Assembly: GCF_029051685.1 (NCBI RefSeq)
Contig: NZ_JAACFT010000048.1
Span: 1 to 52,255, forward strand
Reading direction: 5' to 3'
DNA length: 52,255 nucleotides
Source: Bradyrhizobium sp. CSA207
Lineage (GTDB): Bacteria; Pseudomonadota; Alphaproteobacteria; Rhizobiales; Xanthobacteraceae
Both the position numbers and the translations under genes were made by a program. This document shows, in pieces, positions 8,317 to 16,897 of this stretch (position 1 is the first letter of the stretch; each line of letters begins with the position of its first letter). The notes below the pieces were generated by a model, which was not told the DNA's origin, searched no databases, and saw nothing but the letters and a program-made list of their open reading frames with translations.

Positions 8317-10560
8317 CTACGCCGCTACGACGCGCGGCGCTTCCACCGCATCCGACGGCTGCACGGGCCTGCTCAGCATCGTCACTTCGCTGAAGCCGAC
8401 CGCCCTGAGCTGCTCGCACGTCAGCGCCCGCGCTTCGGCGGTCATGGACGCATCGGGCACCACGACGGCGCGGGCATTCGCCGTCAGTAGCTCCGCCGGA
8501 AGGTCCGAGGCGCCGCCGGCGTCGATCAGCACGTAATCATAGGCGCGCAGCAGGGCATCGATCGCGAGCGTCACCCGCGGCGATTGAAGCAGGCTGCGAT
8601 CGAAGCCGGAACGGCCGGCCATGACCAGATGCAGCCGCGAGAGCTTGTCCCTTGTGATGACTTGCGCGAACGACGCCTCGCCCTGCATCAGCTCGGCAAG
8701 ACCGGGCGCCGAGGCATCGACGGACACCGCGGCGATCGTCGGCGAGGATGCGGCGAGATCGACCACGACGACACGGGCGTCGCGCGCCAAATGGCGGGCG
8801 AGCGTCAGCGCCGACAGCGTGATGGCATCGCCCGACGCGGTGCCGAGCACCGTGACCTTCTTCGCCGCCGCACCCGCGGCGCGTAAGCTATCGGCCAGTT
8901 GCCCGATCTCGGCGAATTCACTGACTCCAGCATCGACCTCGACATCGACATCGGCTGTCATCCCCGGTTGGATCGGCGCCGACTCCATGACCACCTCGTG
9001 GGCGGCCGGCTCACGTCGAACCGGCGCCTGGACCGGCATGTTCGCAGGGACGGCTCGTGGCGCTGTCTGGCGCAGGAGCTCGCCGGTGACGACGACACCG
9101 GATGAGAGCAGCAGCGTCGCCAGTGTCGCGATCAGCACGATCGGCAGCTTCTTCGGATAGGCCGGCGTGTTCGAGACGACGGCGCGCGAGATGATGCGAC
9201 CCTCCGCTGGCGCTGTATCGATGCTCTCGCGGGTGCTGGCCTCGCGATACTTGGCGAGATAAGTCTCGAGCAGGTCGCGCTGCGCCTTGGCCTCGCGATC
9301 CAGCGCACGGAGCTGGACGTCCTGGCCGTTGGTCGAAGTCGCCTGCTTCTTCAGTTGCTCGAGGCTCGCGGTCAGGCCGTCGACCCGGCCGCTGGCGATG
9401 CGGGCGTCGTTTTCAAGCGACCGCGAGATCTTGGCCGCTTCGTCGCGAATCTGATTGTCGAGATCGCCGAGCTGCGCCTTCAGCTCCTTGATGCGCGGGT
9501 GATTGCCGAGCAGCGTGGATGATTGTTCGGCGAGCTGCGCACGCAGCGTCACCCGCTGCTCCAATAGCCGCCGCATCAGTTCGGAGTTCACCACCTCGGA
9601 GGCTTCGATCGGCTTGCCGCTCTGGAGCATCTCGCGGATCAGCCGCGCCTTGGATTCGGCGTCCGCCTTCATCGCGCGCGCATTGTTGAGCTGGGTATTG
9701 ACCTCGCCCATCTGCTGGTTCGACAGCGTGGTGTTGTTGGTGCCGACGAACAGGCTCGACTTGGAGCGGAAATCCTCCGCCTTCGTCTCGGCGTCGGAGA
9801 CCTTCTTGCGCAGGTTTTCGATCTCGCCCGCAAGCCACTGGCTCGCGTTGCGCGCCTGGTCCTGGCGCGCATTCTGCTGGAGCACGAGATAGCCGTCGGC
9901 GATCGAATTGGCGACGCGCACGGCAAGCTCGGGATCGGCCGACTGGAATTCGACGACGATCACGCGCGACTTGTCGACGGCGTAGGCCTGGAGGCGGTCG
10001 TAATAGGCGTCCAGCACGCGCTCTTCCGGCGTCATCGAGAACGGGTCGCGGCCGATGCCGACGAGGGCCGCAAGCGACTTCAGCGGTGAAATTCCCTGGA
10101 GCACCGGATCGAATTCGGGCCGCTCGGCAAGCTTGTTCTTCTTGATGATGTCGCGCGCGAGATCGCGCGACAGCACCAGTTGCACCTGGCTCGTCACGGC
10201 CTCGGGGTCGAGCGCCTGCCGCTCCTCAATGCTGCGGTCGCTGCTCGGCCGCAGGAACACGTTCTCGCGGCCGTCGATCAGAATCCGCGATTCGGACTTG
10301 TAGCGCGGCGTCACCAGGTTGACGACGGAGACCGAGGCGACGAGCGCCAGTACCGTCGGCACGATGATCCAGCCGCGCTTGCGGGCGAGCGCGCCCCCGA
10401 GCGCATGCAGATCGATGTCACCGGATTCGAGTGGCGCCGGCTTCACCGCGACGGGCGCGGGCTGTGCCTCGATCTTCGGCTTGGATTCGGCTTTGGCCTT
10501 GGAAACAGCCCGCTCGATCACCGCCTTGTCCTTGCCGGCACGCCAGAACGCTAAACGCAT
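8317..10560 (-). CDS. Wzz/BY-kinase-like polysaccharide co-polymerase with degenerate P-loop
   Basis: ATG 10560 has a GGAG seven bases upstream, giving 747 residues; the extra 20 codons upstream are not needed. The N-terminal Wzz domain has a first membrane helix near 61-82 (GWIIVPTVLALVASVSVVNL), a long coiled-coil region (about 230-440) and a second helix near 472-493 (PIVLIATLATLLLSSGVVV). The C-terminal cytoplasmic domain keeps the Walker B-like strand YDYVLIDAGG. The Walker A loop reads GTASGDAITL without the GK[ST] core, the A' motif reads VVVVDLAASS, and the tyrosine-rich tail is absent. It should set chain length and export of the polysaccharide but probably cannot phosphorylate. Divergent from the GT4 gene. 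Confidence 0.9.
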   Translation of the reverse strand: MRLAFWRAGKDKAVIERAVSKAKAESKPKIEAQPAPVAVKPAPLESGDIDLHALGGALARKRGWIIVPTVLALVASVSVVNLVTPRYKSESRILIDGRENVFLRPSSDRSIEERQALDPEAVTSQVQLVLSRDLARDIIKKNKLAERPEFDPVLQGISPLKSLAALVGIGRDPFSMTPEERVLDAYYDRLQAYAVDKSRVIVVEFQSADPELAVRVANSIADGYLVLQQNARQDQARNASQWLAGEIENLRKKVSDAETKAEDFRSKSSLFVGTNNTTLSNQQMGEVNTQLNNARAMKADAESKARLIREMLQSGKPIEASEVVNSELMRRLLEQRVTLRAQLAEQSSTLLGNHPRIKELKAQLGDLDNQIRDEAAKISRSLENDARIASGRVDGLTASLEQLKKQATSTNGQDVQLRALDREAKAQRDLLETYLAKYREASTRESIDTAPAEGRIISRAVVSNTPAYPKKLPIVLIATLATLLLSSGVVVTGELLRQTAPRAVPANMPVQAPVRREPAAHEVVMESAPIQPGMTADVDVEVDAGVSEFAEIGQLADSLRAAGAAAKKVTVLGTASGDAITLSALTLARHLARDARVVVVDLAASSPTIAAVSVDASAPGLAELMQGEASFAQVITRDKLSRLHLVMAGRSGFDRSLLQSPRVTLAIDALLRAYDYVLIDAGGASDLPAELLTANARAVVVPDASMTAEARALTCEQLRAVGFSEVTMLSRPVQPSDAVEAPRVVAA

Positions 10561-10762
10561 CGGAACACTCCCGCAGGGCAATGCCGCAACTCTACCTCGA
10601 CCGGGCCGATTACACTCCATTAAGGTTGCTGCTGGGTTAATCGCACCCTGTCGCGTGTCGCGCTAGCGCCGACACACTGTTTGTTAACCACGAGGCCCCT
10701 TAATCCATCTCAATATTTCGAGAACTTTGTTCGGCATTCGCCGTCGAGCGCTGGTTTTGATC

Positions 10763-11896
10763 ATGCCCCCCTCTCCCGACCAGCCGCTTCGCATCCTGCA
10801 CGCCGTGCGCGCACCCGTAGGCGGCATCTTCCGGCACATCCTCGACGTCGCCGACGGGCAGGTCGACCGCGGCCATCATGTCGGCATTCTCGCCGACAGC
10901 CTCACCGGTGGCGAGCGCGCGGACAAGGCGCTGGCCGAGCTCGCACCGCGGCTGACGCTCGGCGTACACAGGATGGCGATCCGCCGCGATCCATCGCCGG
11001 ATGATTTTCTGGTGTGGCTCCGGATGCGGCAGCTGATCGCCAGGCTTAAGCCCGACGTCCTCCATGGCCACGGCGCCAAGGCCGGCGCCTTTGTCCGCAT
11101 GCGGCGGCGCTCCGACGACACCATCCGCATCTACACCCCGCATGGCGGCTCGCTGCACTATCCTCTCAATACCGTCAAGGGCGAGTTTTACGCGCGGCTC
11201 GAGCGGGCGCTGATGGGCTCGACGGACCTGTTCCTGTTCGAGAGCGCGTTTGCGCGCGACACCTATCAGCGCATCGTCGGCACGCCGAAGGGCGTGGTGC
11301 ATTGCGTCTTCAACGGCGTCGCGCCCGAGGAATTCGAGCCGGTCGTCACCACCGAGGATGTCACCGACCTCGCCTATGTCGGCGAGTTCCGGCACATCAA
11401 GGGCGCCGACCTCCTGGTCGATGCAGTCGCGCGTCTGCACGCGAACGGCAGGAAGGTCACACTGACGCTTGGCGGCGACGGCGAAGAGACGGCGGCGTTG
11501 AAGGCGCAGGTCGAGAGGCTCGGCCTTGGCGGCGCCATCCGTTTCATCGGCCACGTCAAGGCCCGCTACGGCTTTTCCAAGGGCCGGCTTCTGGTCGTCC
11601 CCTCCCGCGGCGATTCCATGCCTTATGTGGTCATCGAGGCCGGAGCTGCCGGCATTCCCATGATTGCGGCCCGCGTCGGCGGTATCCCCGAGATTTTCGG
11701 CGCCGAAAGCCCTGCCCTGTTCGCCGCCAGCAACGCGGAAGCGATGGCCGAGGCGATTGCGGCTGCGCTCGAAAACCCGCAAGCGACCATCCAGCGTGCG
11801 GTGTCGCTGCGCCAGCGCATCTCGGCGCATTTCTCCCAGCAGGCGATGGTCGACGGCGTGCTCGCGGGCTACCGCGACGCATTTGCCAATCATTAA
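10763..11896 (+). CDS. Glycosyltransferase family 4
   Basis: ATG 10763 gives 377 residues. The N-terminal half contains the acceptor-side loop RAPVGGIFRHILDVADGQ and DVLHGHGAKAGAF. The C-terminal half has the nucleotide-sugar side, with LAYVGEFRHIKGADLLVDAV and the E-x7-E region DSMPYVVIEAGAAGIPMIAARVGGIPEIF, the hallmarks of the GT4 (GT-B) fold. It transfers a sugar to a lipid-linked acceptor at the cytoplasmic face; donor and linkage cannot be told. Likely co-transcribed with the initiating transferase that follows at 12014. Confidence 0.9.
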   Translation: MPPSPDQPLRILHAVRAPVGGIFRHILDVADGQVDRGHHVGILADSLTGGERADKALAELAPRLTLGVHRMAIRRDPSPDDFLVWLRMRQLIARLKPDVLHGHGAKAGAFVRMRRRSDDTIRIYTPHGGSLHYPLNTVKGEFYARLERALMGSTDLFLFESAFARDTYQRIVGTPKGVVHCVFNGVAPEEFEPVVTTEDVTDLAYVGEFRHIKGADLLVDAVARLHANGRKVTLTLGGDGEETAALKAQVERLGLGGAIRFIGHVKARYGFSKGRLLVVPSRGDSMPYVVIEAGAAGIPMIAARVGGIPEIFGAESPALFAASNAEAMAEAIAAALENPQATIQRAVSLRQRISAHFSQQAMVDGVLAGYRDAFANH

Positions 11897-12013
11897 CCAT
11901 CCTTAAGACGCTTTAGAGAATCTTCCGATTTGTCCGTTATCCGGTGAGCCAGGGGATTCTCGCCCGGGGCGCAGAGGCTGCGCCGCCGGTTCTTGGAATG
12001 GACAGGGACGCCC

Positions 12014-13561
12014 GTGGAACCGCTCAACGCACGCTCGATGCTCGATGCCGCGACCAGCGCCGCGGCCAAGCCGGCTGACCAGCCCTTTGTCGAACGCCGC
12101 CGCCGCCTGACGCCGGCTGCGCTCGACGTCGTCAACCAGAAGGTCGCTCGCGCCTATTCGCCGATCGTGATCGCCGGCGCCGTGCGTGCGGTTGATTTTG
12201 TCGTGCTGAGCCTCGTCGGCACCGCGATCTATGTCGGCTATGTCATGCCGCTCACCGATTTTCGCTGGGACTATCTCGCGTCCATCTTCGCGGTGGCCAT
12301 CGCCGCCGTGATTTGCTTCCAGGCCGCCGACATTTATCAGGTGCAGCTGTTCCGCGGGCAGCTTCGGCAGATGACGCGAATGATCTCGTCTTGGTCGTTC
12401 GTTTTCCTGCTGTTCATCGGCGCGTCTTTCTTCGCCAAGCTCGGGGGCGAGGTGTCGCGGCTGTGGCTTGCCGCGTTCTACTTCCTCGGGCTCGCCGCAC
12501 TGCTTACCGAGCGTCTTGTGCTGCGTTCTCTGGTGCGCGCCTGGGCCCGTCAGGGCCGGCTCGACCGCCGCACCATCATCGTCGGCTCCGACCGCAGCGG
12601 CGAGCAACTCGTCGAGGCGCTGAAGGCGCAGGAGGATACCGACATCCACGTGCTCGGCGTGTTCGACGACCGCAACGACAGCCGCGCGCTCGACACCTGC
12701 GCCGGCGCGCGCAAGCTCGGCAAGGTCGACGACATCGTCGAGTTCGCCCGCCGCACCCGCGTCGACCTCGTGCTGTTCGCGCTGCCGATCTCGGCCGAGA
12801 CGCGCATCCTGGAGATGCTGAAGAAGCTATGGGTGCTGCCGGTCGATATCCGCCTGTCCGCCCACACCAACAAGCTGCGCTTTCGTCCCCGCTCCTACTC
12901 CTATCTCGGCGAGGTGCCGACGCTCGACGTGTTCGAGGCGCCGATCACCGACTGGGACCTGGTGATGAAATGGCTGTTCGACCGCGTGGTCGGCAGTCTC
13001 GCCCTGATCGCCGCACTTCCGGTGATGGCACTGGTAGCGGTCGCGATCAAGCTCGACAGCTGCGGCCCGGTGCTGTTCCGCCAGAAGCGTTTTGGCTTCA
13101 ACAACGAGCGCATCGATGTCTACAAGTTTCGCTCGATGTATCACGATCAGGCCGACCCGCTGGCTTCAAAGGTCGTGACCAAGAACGATCCGCGTGTTAC
13201 CCGCGTCGGCCGCTTCATCCGTAAGGCCAGCCTCGACGAGTTGCCGCAGCTCTTCAACGTGATCTTCTCCGGCAATCTCTCCCTGGTCGGCCCGCGACCG
13301 CATGCGGTGCAGGGCAAGCTTCAAAGCCGCCTGTTCGACGAAGCCGTCGACGGCTATTTCGCCCGCCACCGCGTAAAGCCCGGCATCACCGGCTGGGCCC
13401 AGGTCAACGGCTGGCGCGGCGAGATCGACAACGAGGAGAAGATCCAGAAGCGCGTCGAGTTCGATCTCTATTACATCGAGAACTGGTCCGTGCTGTTCGA
13501 CCTCTATATCCTCCTGAAGACGCCGATCTCGCTGCTGACCAAGAACGAGAACGCGTATTGA
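12014..13561 (+). CDS. Undecaprenyl-phosphate sugar-1-phosphate transferase (WcaJ/ExoY type)
   Basis: GTG 12014, preceded by AGGGA, gives 515 residues; a TTG at 11993 is an alternative. The N-terminal half has several membrane helices and a CoA-binding-like Rossmann domain (TIIVGSDRSGEQLVEAL). The C-terminal bacterial sugar transferase domain starts at DLVMKWLFDRVVGSLALI. It contains VYKFRSMYHD, TRVGRFIRKASLDELPQL, NLSLVGPRPHA and KPGITGWAQVNGWRGE, all classic for polyprenyl glycosylphosphotransferases. It attaches the first sugar phosphate, usually glucose or galactose, to undecaprenyl phosphate and so starts repeat-unit synthesis. Confidence 0.95.
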   Translation: MEPLNARSMLDAATSAAAKPADQPFVERRRRLTPAALDVVNQKVARAYSPIVIAGAVRAVDFVVLSLVGTAIYVGYVMPLTDFRWDYLASIFAVAIAAVICFQAADIYQVQLFRGQLRQMTRMISSWSFVFLLFIGASFFAKLGGEVSRLWLAAFYFLGLAALLTERLVLRSLVRAWARQGRLDRRTIIVGSDRSGEQLVEALKAQEDTDIHVLGVFDDRNDSRALDTCAGARKLGKVDDIVEFARRTRVDLVLFALPISAETRILEMLKKLWVLPVDIRLSAHTNKLRFRPRSYSYLGEVPTLDVFEAPITDWDLVMKWLFDRVVGSLALIAALPVMALVAVAIKLDSCGPVLFRQKRFGFNNERIDVYKFRSMYHDQADPLASKVVTKNDPRVTRVGRFIRKASLDELPQLFNVIFSGNLSLVGPRPHAVQGKLQSRLFDEAVDGYFARHRVKPGITGWAQVNGWRGEIDNEEKIQKRVEFDLYYIENWSVLFDLYILLKTPISLLTKNENAY

Positions 13562-13579
13562 GATTTGTTGTGCCCGAGC

Positions 13580-13688
13580 CCTACTGTCATCGCCCGGCTT
13601 GACCGGGCGATCCAGTAATCGCCGGCAGCGGAAACTGCCACGGACAGCTCGGAGTACTGGATGCCCCGCCTTCGCGGGGCATGACGGC
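13580..13688. repeat. Intergenic repeat, GTCATCGCCCG...CGGAGTACTGGATGCCCCGCC family, copy 1
   Basis: The block starts tgtcatcgcccggcttgac, has an inner palindrome, and ends gccttcgcggggcatgac. A second copy with the same ends lies at 16779-16875. Each copy carries internal GC-rich palindromes. It separates the initiating transferase from the polymerase. Confidence 0.75.
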
Positions 13689-13721
13689 GGAAGTTGTGTG
13701 TACGAGTAGCGTGAGCGTTTG

Positions 13722-14975
13722 ATGGCGTATGCGGCAACAGCTGATGATTTAAGTGCAGCGGCTCGCGCTGCACCCGGCGTGCTGGCATTGCAGCGCGCGC
13801 TGGTGTGGCTGGTCGGCGCCGCCGGCGCGATCGTCTTCATCGAGCCGAGCCCCTACGAGATCGTGACGCTGCTTGCCACCGTCACCTTCTTCGCCACCGG
13901 CCTGCGCCTGAGGCTGGTGCTGATACCGCTGCTGCTGCTGCTGGTCCTGCTCAACGTGGGCTACACCATTTCCGCGATCCCGCTGCTCGAGCAGTCCGAG
14001 GTCGCAAGCTGGATCGCAACCTCCTGGTACATGGCAGTGACCGTTGTGTTCTTCGCCATGGTGATTTCGGAGGACACGACGGCGCGGCTCGACATGTTGC
14101 GCCGTGGCCTCGTGGTCGGCGCGATGATCGCTGCTATCTCGGCGATCGCGGGCTATTTCAACCTCGTTCCCGGCGGACGCGACCTGCTGACGCTGTACGA
14201 GCGTGCGCGCGGCACCTTCAAGGATCCCAACGTGCTCGGCGCCTTCCTGATCCTGCCGGCGCTGTTTTGCCTGCAGAGCGCGGTCTCCGACCGGCTGGGC
14301 AAGGCGTTTCGCAATGTCATTGCGTTCGGCATCATGGCGCTGGCGATCCTGCTCGCCTTCTCCCGCGCGGCCTGGGGCGGCCTGGTCCTGACCTCCGCCT
14401 TCATGCTGGCGCTGATGGTCCTGACCAGCCGAACCAACGCGCAGCGCTCGCGCATCATCATCATGACGATCGTCGCCGCGGTGCTGGGGCTGGCGCTGAT
14501 CGCGGTGCTGCTGTCGTTCGACCCCATCGCGGAGATGTTCAAGCAGCGCGCGAGCTTCGACCAGAGCTATGACGAAGGCCGCTTCGGCCGGTTCGGCCGG
14601 CACATTCTCGGCGCGGAGATGGCGCTCGACCTGCCGTTCGGCATTGGGCCGCTGCAATTCCACCGGTTCTTTCCCGAGGACACCCACAACTCCTATCTCA
14701 ACGCCTTCATGTCCGGCGGCTGGCTCTCCGGCGTCTGCTATCCCGCGCTGGTCTTCACCACCGTGATCATGGGTTTTCGGCACATCTTCGTGCGCGTGCC
14801 CTGGCAGCGCGCCTATCTCGCCGTCTTCTCTGCGTTCGTCGGCACAGTCGGCGAGAGCTTTGTGATCGACACCGACCATTGGCGGCACTTCTGGATGATG
14901 CTCGGGACCATGTGGGGCATGATCGCGGCCGCGCAGGTCTACAAGAAGATTAACGACGAAGCTTCTTCAGCTTGA
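13722..14975 (+). CDS. O-antigen ligase/polymerase-like membrane protein (Wzy/ExoQ type)
   Basis: ATG 13722 gives 417 residues with about ten membrane helices. The periplasmic loop motif RARGTFKDPNVLGAF, and the later AEMALDLPFGIGPLQFHRFFPEDTHNSYLNAFMSGGW with its conserved histidine, are features of the O-antigen ligase/Wzy-C superfamily. It likely polymerises or ligates repeat units in the periplasm, working with the Wzz-like protein at 8317-10560. The last 26 bases overlap the convergent MarR gene. Confidence 0.9.
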   Translation: MAYAATADDLSAAARAAPGVLALQRALVWLVGAAGAIVFIEPSPYEIVTLLATVTFFATGLRLRLVLIPLLLLLVLLNVGYTISAIPLLEQSEVASWIATSWYMAVTVVFFAMVISEDTTARLDMLRRGLVVGAMIAAISAIAGYFNLVPGGRDLLTLYERARGTFKDPNVLGAFLILPALFCLQSAVSDRLGKAFRNVIAFGIMALAILLAFSRAAWGGLVLTSAFMLALMVLTSRTNAQRSRIIIMTIVAAVLGLALIAVLLSFDPIAEMFKQRASFDQSYDEGRFGRFGRHILGAEMALDLPFGIGPLQFHRFFPEDTHNSYLNAFMSGGWLSGVCYPALVFTTVIMGFRHIFVRVPWQRAYLAVFSAFVGTVGESFVIDTDHWRHFWMMLGTMWGMIAAAQVYKKINDEASSA

Positions 14976-15483
14976 GATCGGGACGCTTCTCCGGCGGCGT
15001 GTCGAGCAGTCCCTTCAGCGCCTCGGTCGCCGCGAGCACGCCCTTGTAGCCCTCTATCGCGAAGCGCAGCAGCAGCCGCAGCTCCTCGTCGGAATAGGTA
15101 TTGAACACCTTCTCCATCGCCTGCTGCATCGGCACGTAGAACTGGCCGATCTTCATGGCTGCTTCCGGCACGACAGCAATGAAGACTTTGCGCCGGTCGT
15201 TTTCATCCCGCTCGCGGCGCACCAGCCCCGCCTTCTCGAGCCGGTCGACCACGCCCGTGATGGCGCCCGTCGTGAGGCCTGTCACCTCGGCGAGCCGGCC
15301 TGCGGTGACGCGCCCTTCGAGATAGAGGATGTCCATGCATTCGAGGTCGGAATTGGCAATTCCCGCCACATTCGCAACGGTCTGCCCATAGAGCACGCCC
15401 TGCGCGGAGGACCGCCGCATCGCTTCCTCGAGTTGCTGCAACAACGCCGTGCGCGCCTTTGCCCTTGACAAGGCCGACCTCAT
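14950..15483 (-). CDS. MarR-family transcriptional regulator
   Basis: This 177-residue protein has a winged helix (GRVTAGRLAEVTGLTTGAITGVVDRLEKAGLV followed by the wing RRERDENDRRKVFIAVV), typical of MarR. Its ATG at 15483 abuts a palindromic site shared with the divergent FAD monooxygenase at 15568. It therefore most likely represses itself and the monooxygenase until a phenolic or related ligand binds. The 3' end overlaps the polymerase gene by 26 bases in convergent orientation. Confidence 0.9.
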   Translation of the reverse strand: MRSALSRAKARTALLQQLEEAMRRSSAQGVLYGQTVANVAGIANSDLECMDILYLEGRVTAGRLAEVTGLTTGAITGVVDRLEKAGLVRRERDENDRRKVFIAVVPEAAMKIGQFYVPMQQAMEKVFNTYSDEELRLLLRFAIEGYKGVLAATEALKGLLDTPPEKRPDLKLKKLRR

Positions 15484-15484
15484 A

Positions 15485-15515
15485 TCTTAGCCAATATATA
15501 TCTTAGCCACTAAGA
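15485..15515. promoter_or_regulatory. Palindromic operator for the MarR/monooxygenase pair
   Basis: TCTTAG at 15501-15506 and CTAAGA at 15510-15515 form a perfect inverted repeat around CCA. A further TCTTAGCCA half site lies at 15485-15493, 16 bases upstream in direct repeat. The site begins two bases from the regulator's start codon and lies in the 84-base divergent gap, as expected for a MarR operator. Binding is inferred, not shown. Confidence 0.75.
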
Positions 15516-15567
15516 GAATTAGCGACCTTAATTTCTCCTAGCACCACGGAAACGTCGGGAGCAAGCC

Positions 15568-16764
15568 ATGCCTTACCGTCCCCGCAAGGCGCTGATCATC
15601 GGCGCGGGCATCGCCGGGCCCGTCGCTGCGATCCTGCTGCGCCGCGCCGGCATCGAGTCCGCGATCTACGAGGCCTGGCCCTATTCCAAGGGCATCGGCG
15701 GCGGTCTCCAGATCGCGCCCAACGGCATGCATGTCATGGACGAGATCGGGCTCGCCGGCGAGTTGATCAGCCGCGGCTCGATCGCGGAGTCCTTCGACTT
15801 CTATTCGCAAGGCGGCGAGAGGCTCGGCTCGATCAATCGCGACCTGGAGCGGCGCTTCGGGCAGCCCGCGGTCAACGTCTGCCGTGCGACGCTCAACGAG
15901 ATCCTGATCGACAAGGCCTGGTGCGCCTGCGTCTCACTTTATTTCGACAAGCGCCTGATCAAGATCGAGGACCGCGGCGACCAGCCGATCATCGCCTATT
16001 TCGCCGACGGCACCACCGCCGAGGGCGACTTCCTGATCGGCGCGGACGGGGTGCATTCGGTGGTCCGACGCCAGGTGATCCCGGATGGGCCCGTGCCGTT
16101 CAACACCGGGCTGATCGGCTTTGGCGGGTTCGTGCCGCACGCAGTCCTCGACGGCAGACCGATCGGCGGGCACGTCGAGACTACCTTCGGCCAGAGTGGC
16201 TTCTTCGGTTACGGCTATTGCAGCCCGGATCCGAGCGAGGGCGTGATGTGGTGGAGTACGCAGCCGGCGCACGGCATGGATGCCGCGACGTTCCGCGCGC
16301 TCGATGAGAGGACGCTGAAACAGCATCTGCGCGGCTTCCATCGCGGCTGGCACGATCCGATCCCTGATATTATCGAGGCCGCCGAGAACATCGTCGTGAC
16401 CGACACGCTCGACGTGGCGACATTGCCCACCTGGTCGCGCAAGCGCTCGCTGTTGATCGGCGACGCCGCGCATGCGACCAGCCCGCATGCCGGGCAAGGC
16501 GCCTCGCTGGCGCTGGAGGATGCGATGCGGCTCGCTCGGCTGATGCAGGATGGCGAGGAACTCAGTGCCACCTTCCAGGCATTCGAGGCCGAACGGCGCC
16601 CGCGCGCCGAGAAGATCGTGGCAATGGCGCGCCGCAACGGCAACAGCAAGCGCGAATTCAGCGCCACCGGCGCCTGGGTCAGAAATCAGATGATGAAATG
16701 GCTGTTGCCGCTCGGCGCCAAGGGTATGGACTTCATGTACGCGTATGATGCGCGGGCGGTGTAA
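15568..16764 (+). CDS. FAD-dependent monooxygenase (salicylate-hydroxylase-like)
   Basis: This 398-residue flavoprotein of the PHBH/salicylate hydroxylase class starts at ATG 15568 after GGAG. It has the FAD dinucleotide motif ALIIGAGIAGPVAA (residues 9-22), the DG motif FLIGADGVHSVVR, and the GD motif LLIGDAAHATSPHAGQGASL that contacts the FAD ribityl chain. Such enzymes hydroxylate an aromatic or similar ring using NAD(P)H and oxygen. The substrate is unknown. Divergence from a MarR regulator with an operator between them suggests induction by the substrate. Confidence 0.92.
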   Translation: MPYRPRKALIIGAGIAGPVAAILLRRAGIESAIYEAWPYSKGIGGGLQIAPNGMHVMDEIGLAGELISRGSIAESFDFYSQGGERLGSINRDLERRFGQPAVNVCRATLNEILIDKAWCACVSLYFDKRLIKIEDRGDQPIIAYFADGTTAEGDFLIGADGVHSVVRRQVIPDGPVPFNTGLIGFGGFVPHAVLDGRPIGGHVETTFGQSGFFGYGYCSPDPSEGVMWWSTQPAHGMDAATFRALDERTLKQHLRGFHRGWHDPIPDIIEAAENIVVTDTLDVATLPTWSRKRSLLIGDAAHATSPHAGQGASLALEDAMRLARLMQDGEELSATFQAFEAERRPRAEKIVAMARRNGNSKREFSATGAWVRNQMMKWLLPLGAKGMDFMYAYDARAV

Positions 16765-16778
16765 CTGCGATCTCAGTG

Positions 16779-16875
16779 TCATCGCCCGCGAAGGCGGGCG
16801 ATCCAGTATGCCGCGGCGGCTCGCTTCTAGCCGTGCTGGCTCGGAGTACTGGATGCCCCGCCTTCGCGGAGCATG
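16779..16875. repeat. Intergenic repeat, GTCATCGCCCG...CGGAGTACTGGATGCCCCGCC family, copy 2
   Basis: It shares with 13580-13688 the left end tgtcatcgcccg, the central cgggcgatccagta, and the right end tactggatgccccgccttc followed by a gcatgac terminus; the middle diverges. It lies between two convergent genes. Confidence 0.75.
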
Positions 16876-16897
16876 ACAGCGTCTTTGATGCGGCCGC

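Noticed and set aside
13749..14888. 379-codon minus-strand frame
   Set aside because: Histidine/glutamine-rich shadow of the polymerase gene.
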